From Onthophagus taurus (lineage: Eukaryota; Arthropoda; Insecta; Coleoptera; Scarabaeidae): 64,000 nucleotides of DNA. The notes under the pieces were generated by a model. It searched no databases. It had not been told where the DNA came from and saw only the letters and a program-made list of their open reading frames with translations. Shown one piece after another: positions 47,871-58,099 of this stretch. The stretch lies in the NCBI RefSeq assembly GCF_036711975.1, contig NC_091968.1, forward strand, positions 30,179,001-30,243,000, given 5' to 3'. Numbering within the stretch: position 1 is the first letter of the stretch; each line of letters opens with the position of its first letter. A program made the position numbers and the translations under genes.

Positions 47871-48099
47871 AGTACATTTAAAATTTGCGGAAAAATCTAT
47901 TTATGGGAATATTGTTGTAATATTTTCAGGGCACATAGAGACAATTATCGATTTTATCGGGAAAAAATCAGATTTAAAAAATCTCATTTAATTTCGTGGA
48001 TAACCTTTTTTAATCGCCATCATTTAGAGATATACAAAATAGTTTTAAAAAAAATTCTTTATTTACTAATTTTCTAAACATATTATTATGAGCGAATTA

Positions 48100-48220
48100 T
48101 GAATAATTCAAAAAGAAATTCCAGAGGTTTGCAAGAAAGGGTGCATAACACCAATCCATAAGAAAGGAGATAGAAAGAACTGTAATAACTACCGATGTCT
48201 AACAGTCACAAATTCCTTAA
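48100..48220 (+). pseudogene. RTE-type reverse transcriptase relic, left part
   Basis: Frame reads CITPIHKKGDRKNCNNYRC, the RT motif 1 region typical of RTE-like retroelements. It is cut by a CR1/Jockey insertion and continues at 50728. Confidence 0.65.
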
Positions 48221-50727
48221 TAATAATAATAATATTCCTTTATTACCCAACAGGCATAGCCCAAAAAAGGATAACAATATATATTACATAATGTAATAAT
48301 ACAATAATATGTATCTGTATGTGAGAAAAAAAAAAAACAAAAATTACAAAAAATTCAAGAAATTAACAATTGACCGAATTATAAAGAAAATAAAAATAAA
48401 AACTAAATAAGTGAATTTACATGTATAAGTGAATTTGCATGCAGGTGATTACTGATTGTCTGGAATCCTGTTGCCCACTTTACAGAGAGTGTATGTTGGC
48501 GCCCGTCTCATAATGTTTGTCCTAGCATAAGGAGCCTTGGAACAACAAACCCTAGTCGCTCAAGAATGAAAGGGCAATCGATGTTATATTCGATAAGCCT
48601 TTGTAGAAACCTTTCATAAAACGCGTTTCTTCTGTCCATCAAGGAAATCATATTGTGTCGTGCAAGCAAATCATTTTGTGGTATACATCGCTCAGGGTAA
48701 ATTCCATCAGATTTGTAAGAAAGAAATTTTAAGAATCTACGATGGACTCGATCAAGGCTTAAGAACTCACATGCATATAAGGGACTCCAAATCAGGCAAG
48801 CGTATTCTAACTTACTCAGAACGTAAGCACAATACAAGGTCTTTAATAAGCTGACACTTGTGAAATATTTAGACATACGCATCACAAAACCTAGGGACCT
48901 AAAGGCCTCCGAACACACATTATTGATATGTTTTTAAAAATTAAGACTTGCATCAAACAGGACCCCCAAATCCCTGTACTCCTCAACACGCCTTAAAATG
49001 CTACCAGCAATATTGTAAGGATATATGCATGGTGACGAGCATCGGCTATAAGTAAGTACACAACATTTATCTATATTAAGGTTAAGTTTGTAGGTCTTAC
49101 ACCATTGCACTATTGTGTTTAAGTTGTGCTGCAGCTTATCTGCCATCGATGAGACTTCGGCATAAATCTTGATATCATCAGCATATCCCAACATCCGACA
49201 ATCAATTTTTAGAAGTAAGTCATTTATGAAAAGAATAAATAATAGAGGGCCCAAATTTGATCCCTGTGGAACCCCTGAGGTAAGAGTGAACTCATTAGAA
49301 AAATATCCATCGCAAGCAACATAACATTTTCTATGTTGCAAATAAGAGGCCAGAAGTTGAATTGCTGAAGGATCAAATCCGAAAGAGCTCATTTTATACA
49401 AGAGAATTCTATGGTCAATCAGATCAAAGGCTTTGGATAGATCAGTGTATACAACATCCACCTGCCCACGTCTATCCAAGGTGCTACAGATAAACTCGGA
49501 AATTGTAGCCAAGTTGGTAACTGTAGAGCGACCGGAAACAAAACCATGCTGGGAAGCTGACACAAAGGGGCACGTGCTGGTGTACATAAAAGAATATAAT
49601 AACTTTTCAAATAGTTTAGCAAAATTGCAAATTATCGAAATTGGTCTATAGTTTGAGAGGGACGTACCATCGTCTTGATCGTTTCCATCTTTCAGGAAAT
49701 TCACAGGATGTAATGGACAAGTTAATAATAAATTTAAGAGGCCAAGCAAATATATAACGGTAATCTCTGACCATAAAACTTTGCAACAAATCATCTCCAG
49801 CAGTATGCTTATTAGAAAACGTTGCCATTAATTTAATTAGCTCCTCTTCTGTAGTGGGATGAAAAGAGTATGGCAACGGATTGAAATTAGATTCAGTGAA
49901 AGTTCCGTCAGTAGATACAGTGTGAACAGCAGAAAACATGTCAGCAAAAGCATTTACAATATCTTGAGGATCAGCAAGAACATTGCTCTCACTATCAATC
50001 AGATTACAGGGTATTCTTGTGGTACGTTTCTTAGCTAGGAGAAAATTCCATATACTGGACGGATCAGTCTTGATGGTATTTTGTATGTTGTTAAGATACT
50101 TAATGTAACTGTCGTTTATTTCATTTTTTAACAACCTCCTTAGTCGCTTAAATTCACTATAAAATACAATTTTTTTTGTTTTGATCCATTTTTTGTGATA
50201 GAATTTTTTGATATTAATATGTCTCTTTATTTCCGGCGAAAACCACGGTGGGTAAGAACTATCAGATTTGGTTTTAACAGGGACGTGTGTATTAATTACG
50301 GAGTAAATGGCATCATAGAAGGCATCCAAAGCCTCATTGACATCGGTATGGGAAAGCAAAAAAGACCAATCATACTTAAAGAAGTGATCATATAATGCAG
50401 GGTAATTTGCTCGATGAAAGTCATATCGTAAATCATCAGAAGATGGGAACCGCTGTTGATTAGTAGGTGTAGAGTAGTAAACTTCCACTTCAAGACTGGG
50501 ATGATAAGAATCTTCTGGTACAACTGGATTGTCAGATCTTATTATGTGAAAATTCAGATCAGCATTAGAGATGAATAAATCCAACATTCTGCCATCTTCA
50601 TTCTTAACGTTATTGTACTGTTTGGCATTAAGAACACTTAAAAAATCAATAAAAGCCCTGGTTTTAATTGAATGTTGACTAGTAGGTAAGATTAAATCGG
50701 GGAGATTGAAATCTCCAACCAATACAA
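48221..50727 (-). mobile_element. 5'-truncated CR1/Jockey-type non-LTR retroelement
   Basis: Runs on the minus strand from the endonuclease C-terminus (50722) to a 3' end with GGGTAATAAAGGAATATT followed by a short (ATT)n tail at 48222-48236. It interrupts the RTE relic; CTTAA next to both ends may be the target duplication. Confidence 0.82.
48508..50722 (-). pseudogene. CR1/Jockey endonuclease-RT polyprotein, frameshifted
   Basis: Three overlapping minus-strand frames (50722-49646, 49794-48934, 48918-48508) together cover the end of the APE endonuclease (VGDFNLPDL), the linker, and RT: NYRPISIICNFAKLFEKLL, YTDLSKAFDLIDHRILL, SGVPQGSNLGPLLF, MLGYADDIKIYA (catalytic YADD) and the thumb LRRVEEYRDLGVLFDASL. 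A frameshift lies near 49650-49790 and a stop near 48930. No RNase H. Inactive. Confidence 0.88.
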
Positions 50728-51130
50728 AGAAACATACTTAAGCATACTATACGGTCGAATTGTAAAAAATTTGATACAAGAAGAACGGGCACCATGTGAA
50801 ATGGAAAAACAAGCGGGATTCAGAGCGTGCATGGACAATATATTCAATCTAAACCAAATCACAGAGATGAAAGTAGCTATATGAAGAATAACACATCAAA
50901 AATTGTGGCAAGCGCTATCGCAAACGTCAATAGATGCCAACCTATGTATATGTGCAGATTGCTCTTGAAGAATGGAGAAAGAAGGTGTTGTCCGAAAGAA
51001 ACCTGGCACCAGGGGGACTGGAAGGATCGCAAATGCTGGAGATTTGCAATCGGAAGGCGGAAAACGCTATAAACCGAAATTATATGTATAAAATTTTTTT
51101 AAATCGAGGCTTAACGAATTATTAAAAAAT
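50728..51130 (+). pseudogene. RTE-type reverse transcriptase relic, right part
   Basis: ILYGRIVKNLIQEERAPCEM and EKQAGFRACMDNIFNLNQI (RT motif 2-3 context) continue the relic of 48100-48220. Further on come only short, frameshifted scraps. Confidence 0.6.
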
Positions 51131-51628
51131 CATGCGATGAAATCTAAGGTTTATTTATTTACTTTTTTTTCGTCGAATAAATCTCAAGAATTAATTCGTC
51201 AATCAGGATACGAAATAAATCCATCTGAAAAAAAAAATCATAAAATAAACGATTTTTTTGTCACCTACATTTTTGAGGGTTTATAAATCGAGATTAACAA
51301 CTAAAAAAAAAACGGGTGTGTGTTATATAAACTTATCGGTGTTTGCGTTTAAAATTTATAAATAAATCCTTGTATGATTTCGCCCGATGATTAAACAACA
51401 AATGTGGGTGCGCTTCTCATTATCTATTGTGTAAAATGTAAAATTGATTTTAATCATCCGATCTCATCATGTTACAAGTCCAAAATACAATATTCAATGT
51501 TTATTATTGTTTGTTTCTTTTTGATAAATTTTAATTATCATTATAAAAATAAAATTCGAAATTTATGTTTGAATAAAATTTATTAAAACAACGTAATTAT
51601 TTTTTTACAGTTTAAATCTTTAAAAAGT

Positions 51629-52142
51629 TCATACTCTCTTGTAGATGCGTTTAGCTGTCGCATTAGCTGAAGTGTAAGTCTAAAAGAAGAATAAAGCATT
51701 TTTGTAATCTTCCAAATTGGAACTAATGGAATTAAAAACTTACAACAACGAGTCCAGAATCGGAAAATTCATAAACACGACTTCCAGAAATTCCGGTTGA
51801 GCTACTCGATTTTACTTCGACTTTATTTCCGTTTAAAGTGGCCGTACTTTGGATTTCTTGGCCGGGGAATAAATCGTCCTTGAAGCTCTGTCCGAAAGTG
51901 AAAGTTTCCTTTCTTCCGGAACTGCTAGAAATGGTGCATTGATCGCCGGTTACGGAAATTTCCAAAGTTGATTTTGAGCCGGCGTATTTTTTAGCTAATT
52001 CTGGTGTCATCTCGGGAGCTAAAAATAATAAAACCATTATCATTCAAAAAATTAAATAAATAATTTTCTTACATAAAGCCATAATGTAAGCTTCGAAATT
52101 TTCGTTGCTTTCGTGGGCGTATTTTCCGTTGATTAGAGCCAT
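51629..52142 (-). CDS. Fatty acid-binding protein FABP-5 (three exons)
   Basis: Minus-strand exons 52142-52073, 52018-51744, 51679-51629; 131 residues. MALINGKYAHESNENFEAYI at the start, FTFGQSFKDDLFPGQEIQ, STATLNGNKVEVKSS, and TAKRIYKRV at the end with the carboxylate-binding Arg-x-Tyr. The middle ancestral intron is missing, the first and third are kept. TATATAAAC lies about 90 bp upstream. Confidence 0.95.
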
Positions 52143-52230
52143 TTTATGTTTAGAAGAAAATGAGACTTGGAAAAGACTTAAGAACAGTACAAATTGTGTG
52201 AATTCACTAATTTTGAAACGGATAAAACCG

Positions 52231-52240
52231 AGTTTATATA
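52231..52240 (-). promoter_or_regulatory. TATA box of FABP-5
   Basis: TATATAAACT on the minus strand, 89-98 bp upstream of the ATG at 52142. Confidence 0.6.
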
Positions 52241-52511
52241 GATAAAATTGTGCAAGTAATCGTCAAAGGTGGATTAGATGATTTATTGCAGTTTATTTGT
52301 CAATTCAATATTGGTTTCGCTTTTTTTTGTAGAAATCGAAATTATTGAAATAGATTTTTATTATAAATTGAAAGATTTATAAACTATGAGATAAACCCCA
52401 ACAATAGTATAATGATGATTTTGTAATAGTTAAGTTTTATTACGTGGAAAATTTTCTACAAAAAGTTATGTTAAGAATTTAAGGAATAATATACATATTT
52501 TAATAAGTTAG

Positions 52512-52610
52512 CCCTTTCGAGACTCCTGGTACACCGTATGTACCAGTAAATGTTTTACCAGACTAAAACAAGTTTCTATCTTCTCCAAATAAAAGATCGT
52601 CTTGAAAGGG
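52512..52610. mobile_element. 99-bp piggyBac-like miniature element
   Basis: Ends CCCTTTCGAGAC and GTCTTGAAAGGG between TTAG (52508-52511) and TTAA (52611-52614), with a subterminal inverted TGGTACACCGTATGTACCA. End motif and target resemble the piggyBac-like element at 10547. Confidence 0.6.
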
Positions 52611-52899
52611 TTAAGGTACAATTTGAGGGAGCTTTCAATCAAAGAGTTGTTCTCGGAGGTAGTTGAGTAATTGACAAAAGAGTATAAACCAGTTTCGTTA
52701 ACCTAATTAAATCGGCTAAGCCGATATAATTAGGTTCATCAATCATAAAATCGATTCTCTCCACTACTAATAGTGTAAATAACATTTCTCGCCACTTTGT
52801 GTCATTACACAGAAAGTGAAAATTAGTGTCTCCCTATGGATTTCTCCTAATCAATCCTGCTAGGAATAATCTAACTCATCAATAATAATGTACATCTTA

Positions 52900-53345
52900 C
52901 GTACATTTCAACAAAAGTCCTGGAATTTGTTATTAAAGACTTGTCCAAAAATGTAAAGGATTGCTTTGTGCGTTTTGAGGTCTGACGTAGACCGTACCAT
53001 GATTTTGAGGCTGAGCCAGGCAGACAATCCGCAATTATCGGGAGACCGGTTGCTTCGAGGATCGTCCCAGAAGTGGAAGACCAAAGACTCTAGCACGGAG
53101 TTGTCAAACATCGTTTGGGACTTCGTAGCATCAAGATGCATAACAGATGAACGCCACTCGCCTTCAAAGACGTCGCGAACTTCTAAAACGCTTCTCACCG
53201 ACGGAGCTCAAAGACATCCTCGATCGGAAAGACACCGGTGATTTTTGTTGATCAACAAGTCAAGATCAATTTCCACGCGCACAAAGCTAAGGTGGTTCAT
53301 GAGTGGTGCCGGACCAACTTTCCACGCATGATCATTGCTTAAGGC
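52900..53345. pseudogene. Mariner/Tc1 transposase scraps
   Basis: Plus-strand reading near 53255-53338 gives KINFHAHKAKVVHEWCRTNFP, resembling the stretch before the third catalytic Asp of Tc1-like transposases. The GC-richer sequence from 52965 probably belongs to the same relic. No intact motif remains. Confidence 0.4.
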
Positions 53346-53387
53346 CTGTGTGTAGACAAAATTTAAATATTTCGAACTTTAATTCTA

Positions 53388-54286
53388 CAGAGTGTCCCAA
53401 ATTCGTTGTCCGCACGGTCTATCTACGAAACTAAAAGAGACAGAAAAAAAGTAACTTACATGTCATGACCTCGTTTTACGAAAACTCCAAACAGCTATTG
53501 TCTTTTATTTTTATCCTACCGACAAAAACTGAAAAATTTGTGAAATTTGCGAATTTCTCACTTATTACCAAAAGTGGAGTGTTATAAATTAAACTCTCTT
53601 CCAGAAATTCACTTCCAGAAAAGAAAAGTTGAGTTAGGTTAGTTTTGTTTACAAATGTCAATCAACTCTGACTAAAATATTGGGTAATATTAAGATAGGT
53701 AGTTTTCTTTTGAAACCCCGATTATTCCATGAAGGAATCCCAATTATAACGTGACGGAATATTAGGATAAATCAGTTTTGCTTTCGGCAGTCAATCACCC
53801 CGGAAAAGAATGTTTGGTAAGGTTAATCTTTCATCATTTTTGAAATTCATTGTGAAAATTCGTAAATTCTTAAGTTTTTGCTGATAGGGTTATTCGAAGT
53901 TTTCGACATTAGCAGTTTCTCGAAAAAATGAGATCATGACATGTAAGCTACAGTTTTTCTATCTCTTTTAGTTTCGGAGATAGCCTATGCGGACAACGAA
54001 TTTGATGCACCTCTTTGATTATATATAATATGGATTGAGCTAACTGAATCTATCTACTAACAAAAATGTTGCTCAAGGTGAATAGACGCAGATGGAAAGC
54101 GATAATGTGAAAGTGTAACAAAGATAGATATATTATATGTCAGTACGCTTCTATATCTATCTCACTTCTATCAGTACACCCATTATATGGCAGTACGCTT
54201 CTATGTCTATCTCGGTTCGATCACCTTGCGCAAGCTATCTCTCTCGTTGGCTCAATCCATATTATATATAATCAAAGATGCACCTA
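53388..54286. mobile_element. TIR element with about 90-bp arms, carrying a hAT-like MITE
   Basis: Left arm from 53388 (CAGAGTGTCCCAAATTCGTTGTCC) pairs with sequence ending CGAATTTGATGCACC near 54012 and 54286; CGAAACTAAAAGAGA and the ACATGTCATGA phrase lie in both arms. The centre includes GAGTTAGGTTAGTTTTGTTT, related to the 122-bp repeat at 36.6 kb. No ORF. Confidence 0.68.
54013..54277. mobile_element. hAT-like MITE (copy 2), complete
   Basis: Termini CTTTGATTATATATAATATG in both orientations, 265 bp, and a perfect 8-bp duplication ATGCACCT at 54005-54012 and 54278-54285. Inverted relative to copy 1 at 12976. Noncoding. Confidence 0.86.
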
Positions 54287-54289
54287 TAC

Positions 54290-55391
54290 ATTGTTATTTG
54301 TCAATATTTGAATTAAATTTATGCCAAATTTCATATGCTTCTGTTTTGTTTTTATCTAAAAATACCATGCCGCCGGACTTTTGTGATGTATTGCAGACGA
54401 AGAAGAAAATCAGGATACACCAGATTCCTCGACATAAATGTAGTCTTCAGTGATGTAGAATTCACTACATAAACCTTATTTGATGTCCACAGAGACACCA
54501 TATCAGAATCAAATCAAGATTCTATTGCAAGAAGCAACCTCTCAACATCTTAGATTGGAGCATTAAGACACCTTAGATATTGGAGAATAACCATTATCTC
54601 TGCGAGGTATTGCATAAAATCTATCTAATGCTAGTTCTGAAAGATCTGATTCCTTCATGTAATGAGTTTTCTTCGGCGAATCTACAGTTCACATTTAGTC
54701 GAGAAATACTATCGAAATTTATGAGTAGTGTGCTTAGGCTGTAAAGTGATGTGTTTGAATAAAAGCAACCTCATTCCTCCTCTCAACTGAAACAGGTTGT
54801 GGTCTATTAGCGTATAAAAGCACATACATAAAACAACTTTCATAACAACTTTGAGCACCATCTCATTCTGTAATAGTGGCCCTCGTCTACAATAAAAGTT
54901 CTCTCCGTAAATGGTTATGGTTCTCTATACCATATACTTTACACCAAGTTGTACATTAATCCTTTCCAATATCTTTTTAAAAAACTCACGTTGGTCATGA
55001 TGAGTCTGAGTTACTCTATACAGTAAATTCAAAAACACTTTGTTTGCATTCCTAAACTTTAACTAAATATCCTTCACTTTACAGTATATTCAGTGCGTCT
55101 CAGCTCAACATGATATACTCTATCATAACAATGCGATAAGAAGCATTCCTTCATCAACTCAAAAGTTAGAATCCTCAAAGCCTTTAGCTACACCATAAAG
55201 TGATTAAAATAATGATTTTCTAATAATTGATTGCAACTTATGCATCTTCTTCTACACTCTAATGCTATAATTGTAGCGTGACAAAATTGTTGCATAATTG
55301 GTAATACAAATACAAATGACTGAGATATATTGAGGTGAAATGAAAAAATTATTATTTATTTATAACATTTTATTGAAGTTTTAAATCATTT
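54290..55391. other. Intergenic region without recognised content
   Basis: No exon, repeat or transposon end recognised. Some moderately GC-rich scraps (54350-54450, 54490-54760) may be old transposon sequence. Confidence 0.35.
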
Positions 55392-55963
55392 TTAAGCGCG
55401 TTTATAGAATCTTTTCGCTTCAACACCACCTGTGTAATGCTACAAATAAAAATGATATTGAATTAGAATGAAATAAAAGTTTTATAACAATCTTACAATG
55501 ACTAAACCTTCATCTGAAAATTCGTAAATTCTGGCACCACTATTTCCAGATTTCTTACTAACAGTTTTAATTTCAATTTTATTTCCATTCAAAGTTGCTG
55601 TGCTCTATAAAAATAAATAAATAATAAAAATGATTATAATCGCCGATTATGAATTGAAAAATAAAGTAACCTCAATATCGTGACCGGCGAAAAGATCATC
55701 TTTGTAAGCTTGCCCAAATGTAAAACTTTGCGTTTGACCTCCAGAACTAGAAATTGTGCAATTATTACCGTCCAATTTAACTTCGATCGTTGGTTTTGAG
55801 TTTACGTATTGGGTTATTACTTCGGGAGTAACTAAAGGACCTAAATAAATTTATAAAATTTAGAACAATAAAAATTAATTGAAAAAAACTTACCAAAAGA
55901 TTGCATGTAAGCCTCGAAATTTTCATTTCGATCGTGAGTGTATTTTCCAGCGATTTGAACCAT
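55392..55963 (-). CDS. Fatty acid-binding protein FABP-6 (four exons)
   Basis: Minus-strand exons 55963-55894, 55840-55671, 55604-55497, 55439-55392; 131 residues. MVQIAGKYTHDRNENFEAYM, FTFGQAYKDDLFAGHDIE, STATLNGNKIEIKT and VEAKRFYKRA with the Arg-x-Tyr carboxylate pair. It keeps all three classic introns. Closest by eye to FABP-5. A TATATATT stretch lies about 50 bp upstream. Confidence 0.95.
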
Positions 55964-56010
55964 TTTACAATTTTTTAGAAATGACTTTAATTTCTCATAA
56001 ACTTTATTAA

Positions 56011-56020
56011 TATATATACT
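56011..56020 (-). promoter_or_regulatory. Possible TATA element of FABP-6
   Basis: AGTATATATA on the minus strand, 48-57 bp upstream of the ATG at 55963. Weak because the area is AT-rich. Confidence 0.4.
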
Positions 56021-56559
56021 CAACAGATAAATCGTAAATTATTGTTTATCTAATATTAGGGGGTCATTTTATCATATAAACGATTGGAGATGACACATTA
56101 GTTAAGTAAATTGATTACTCATTATTATTTGGTGAAAAATCTATAATTACTCATCAAATTTGATTGCGAGTAAAACTTTTCGTAGTTTACTTTTTGCAAG
56201 TAATCGTATAAAAAAGTATCCGCAATTGAAAATCAAAGGATCCGATTGAATTAACATTGGGGGTTTCGGTGAAACGAAGGGAAAAAATTTATTTGATTTA
56301 GTTTCGTCGAATTTTACGAGGTTTGATTAAATTAAACTTTTAATTGAAACAACCAAAAAAAAAATACTTTTTTTATTACGATTTTGACTTTGAGAGGAAT
56401 CCAAAAATATTATGTTTTATTTTTAATTCTTATAATACAGGATTTTTTGCAATTTATGATACCAACAATTACACTAAAAGAACACACCAGACACGGCAAA
56501 TCCACATCTTGATATGTTTTGAAGGAATGTCTTTAATGCAGAAAAACACTTATTGACGT

Positions 56560-56985
56560 ACACTTACTAGTTTTGTCGTCACACACTGAGATTACATGAT
56601 TGTTGTCTCATCAGTCTTCGGATGTACTGGCACAGCCCCAGAGCTGGATGCTGCAGTGCCATGTCACTTCAGGATTTGATTGTAAATCAGCAGTTTTTCA
56701 TTTACACATACAAAAGAAGGCATCACTGAAAATATGCTCAGAAGGACAGTAACCTCAGAGGACACCTCGAAATCCTCAGGGACCGACGTCTAAACCACTT
56801 GATTGAAATTAAAACCGTATAAGGTCATATTTAGAAGCAGGGATGATTGGGCCTCCACTTAAAAGAGGAGCCCATGCCTAGTACACCGATGCTTCAAAAA
56901 CAGTTAGAATAGCCACATTAAATTGCCCCTCAGCTCGGACATAACCATTAAAGCTCAATAAATATATTATTATTATAATAGAAGA
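56560..56985 (+). other. Possible retroelement 3' remnant
   Basis: A GC-richer block with CATGCCTAGTACACCGATGC and a 3' end AATAAATATATTATTATTATAAT that looks like an (ATT)n retroelement tail. No protein motif is secure. Confidence 0.3.
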
Positions 56986-57168
56986 AATATCGCGTGAATG
57001 CCGTCGTCCGAGTAATAACACAACTTTTCGGCTGCGTGTTATTTAGTGTTTATTATTGTTAAAAATGCGTTTCACGGATGAAAATTTACGAGAGCTTAAA
57101 GTTTTACTTGGCTAATTAATTGGTGACTTAAAAAAAAAGAAACTTTTATATGCAAAGTTATAAACGTT

Positions 57169-57507
57169 GTGAAAGAACATTTTGTGGCGGAAATTGAGTC
57201 ACTCAAACAACAAAACGAGGACTTACAAAAGGAGAACCAGTTATTGAACAAAAAAATAGATGGTCTCGAGCAACATTCGCGCCGTAACAATGTTCGGATA
57301 TTTGGACTTGACGAGGAAAATGTTGAACACAAAGGTCTAGAGACCTTAAAGGATAATATGGGGATTTCGGTTAACAAGAAGAACGGTAAACATCCTTGTC
57401 CTGTCATAGTGAAGTTCCTGAGTTATAAAACTAAAGAAGAAATTCTTAAAAATCTGTTTTACTATTCCTTTCGCGAGAGAATACTGCAGCAGGTTCACAC
57501 TTGTTAA
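57169..57507 (+). pseudogene. Non-LTR ORF1-type coiled-coil protein fragment
   Basis: EIESLKQQNEDLQKENQLLN heptads, then KIDGLEQHSRRNNVRIFGL, the junction of coiled coil and RNA-binding domain in ORF1 proteins of CR1/Jockey/L1-like elements. The C-terminal part is cut at about 57507. Confidence 0.75.
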
Positions 57508-57539
57508 ATATGGAGGACGAAAAACTAATAAAATGTGTT

Positions 57540-58098
57540 CGTAAATAGCAATTTTTATATAACCTTCAACATCCAAAATTGATATGAATACTCAAAGGAA
57601 AGAAAGAGCCTGGAAGGAAATTTGAAATGATGACCTTTGAAAGTACTGACAACATTTTTCTTCAGCATCAATTAAGTGTCTAAATAATGTCCAGTATACT
57701 CCCTTTTCGTTCTTTTAGAGCATCGTGAATCCAGTACCGTGGCCGCTGTTTTTGCGTTACTTCTTCTTCCTTGTCCAAAATAATCGGCATTAATTCAATA
57801 TAATTGGCAATCATTGCCAATTGTCTGATAGATAACTTTCTAATAGTCATACCGTTGGTTTTTTGACACTATCCGCAGATAGGCGCGACAGCAAAAACGT
57901 ACAACAACTAACAGATGTGGTGCTGCACTAAACGTGATCCGAACGGGGCATCTACAATTTGCATACACGGGCATAATACGCGTTTCATACGAGAATAGAA
58001 CGCTGTTGGTCCATTGCAGTGGGCTTAGTAGTGTTCAGAACGTTTTCTTACGTGCTTGGTACGTTCCTGCTACGGTCCTCGTATGGAACGGTGTAGTG
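57540..58098 (-). other. Unassigned insert, possibly a Harbinger-type relic
   Basis: It separates the ORF1 piece from the endonuclease piece. Minus-strand scraps near 57725-57760 resemble the start of a Harbinger nuclease, and the right side contains GCAGTGGGC and TAGTGGGCAAAGGCC. Evidence is weak. Confidence 0.3.
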
Positions 58099-58099
58099 G

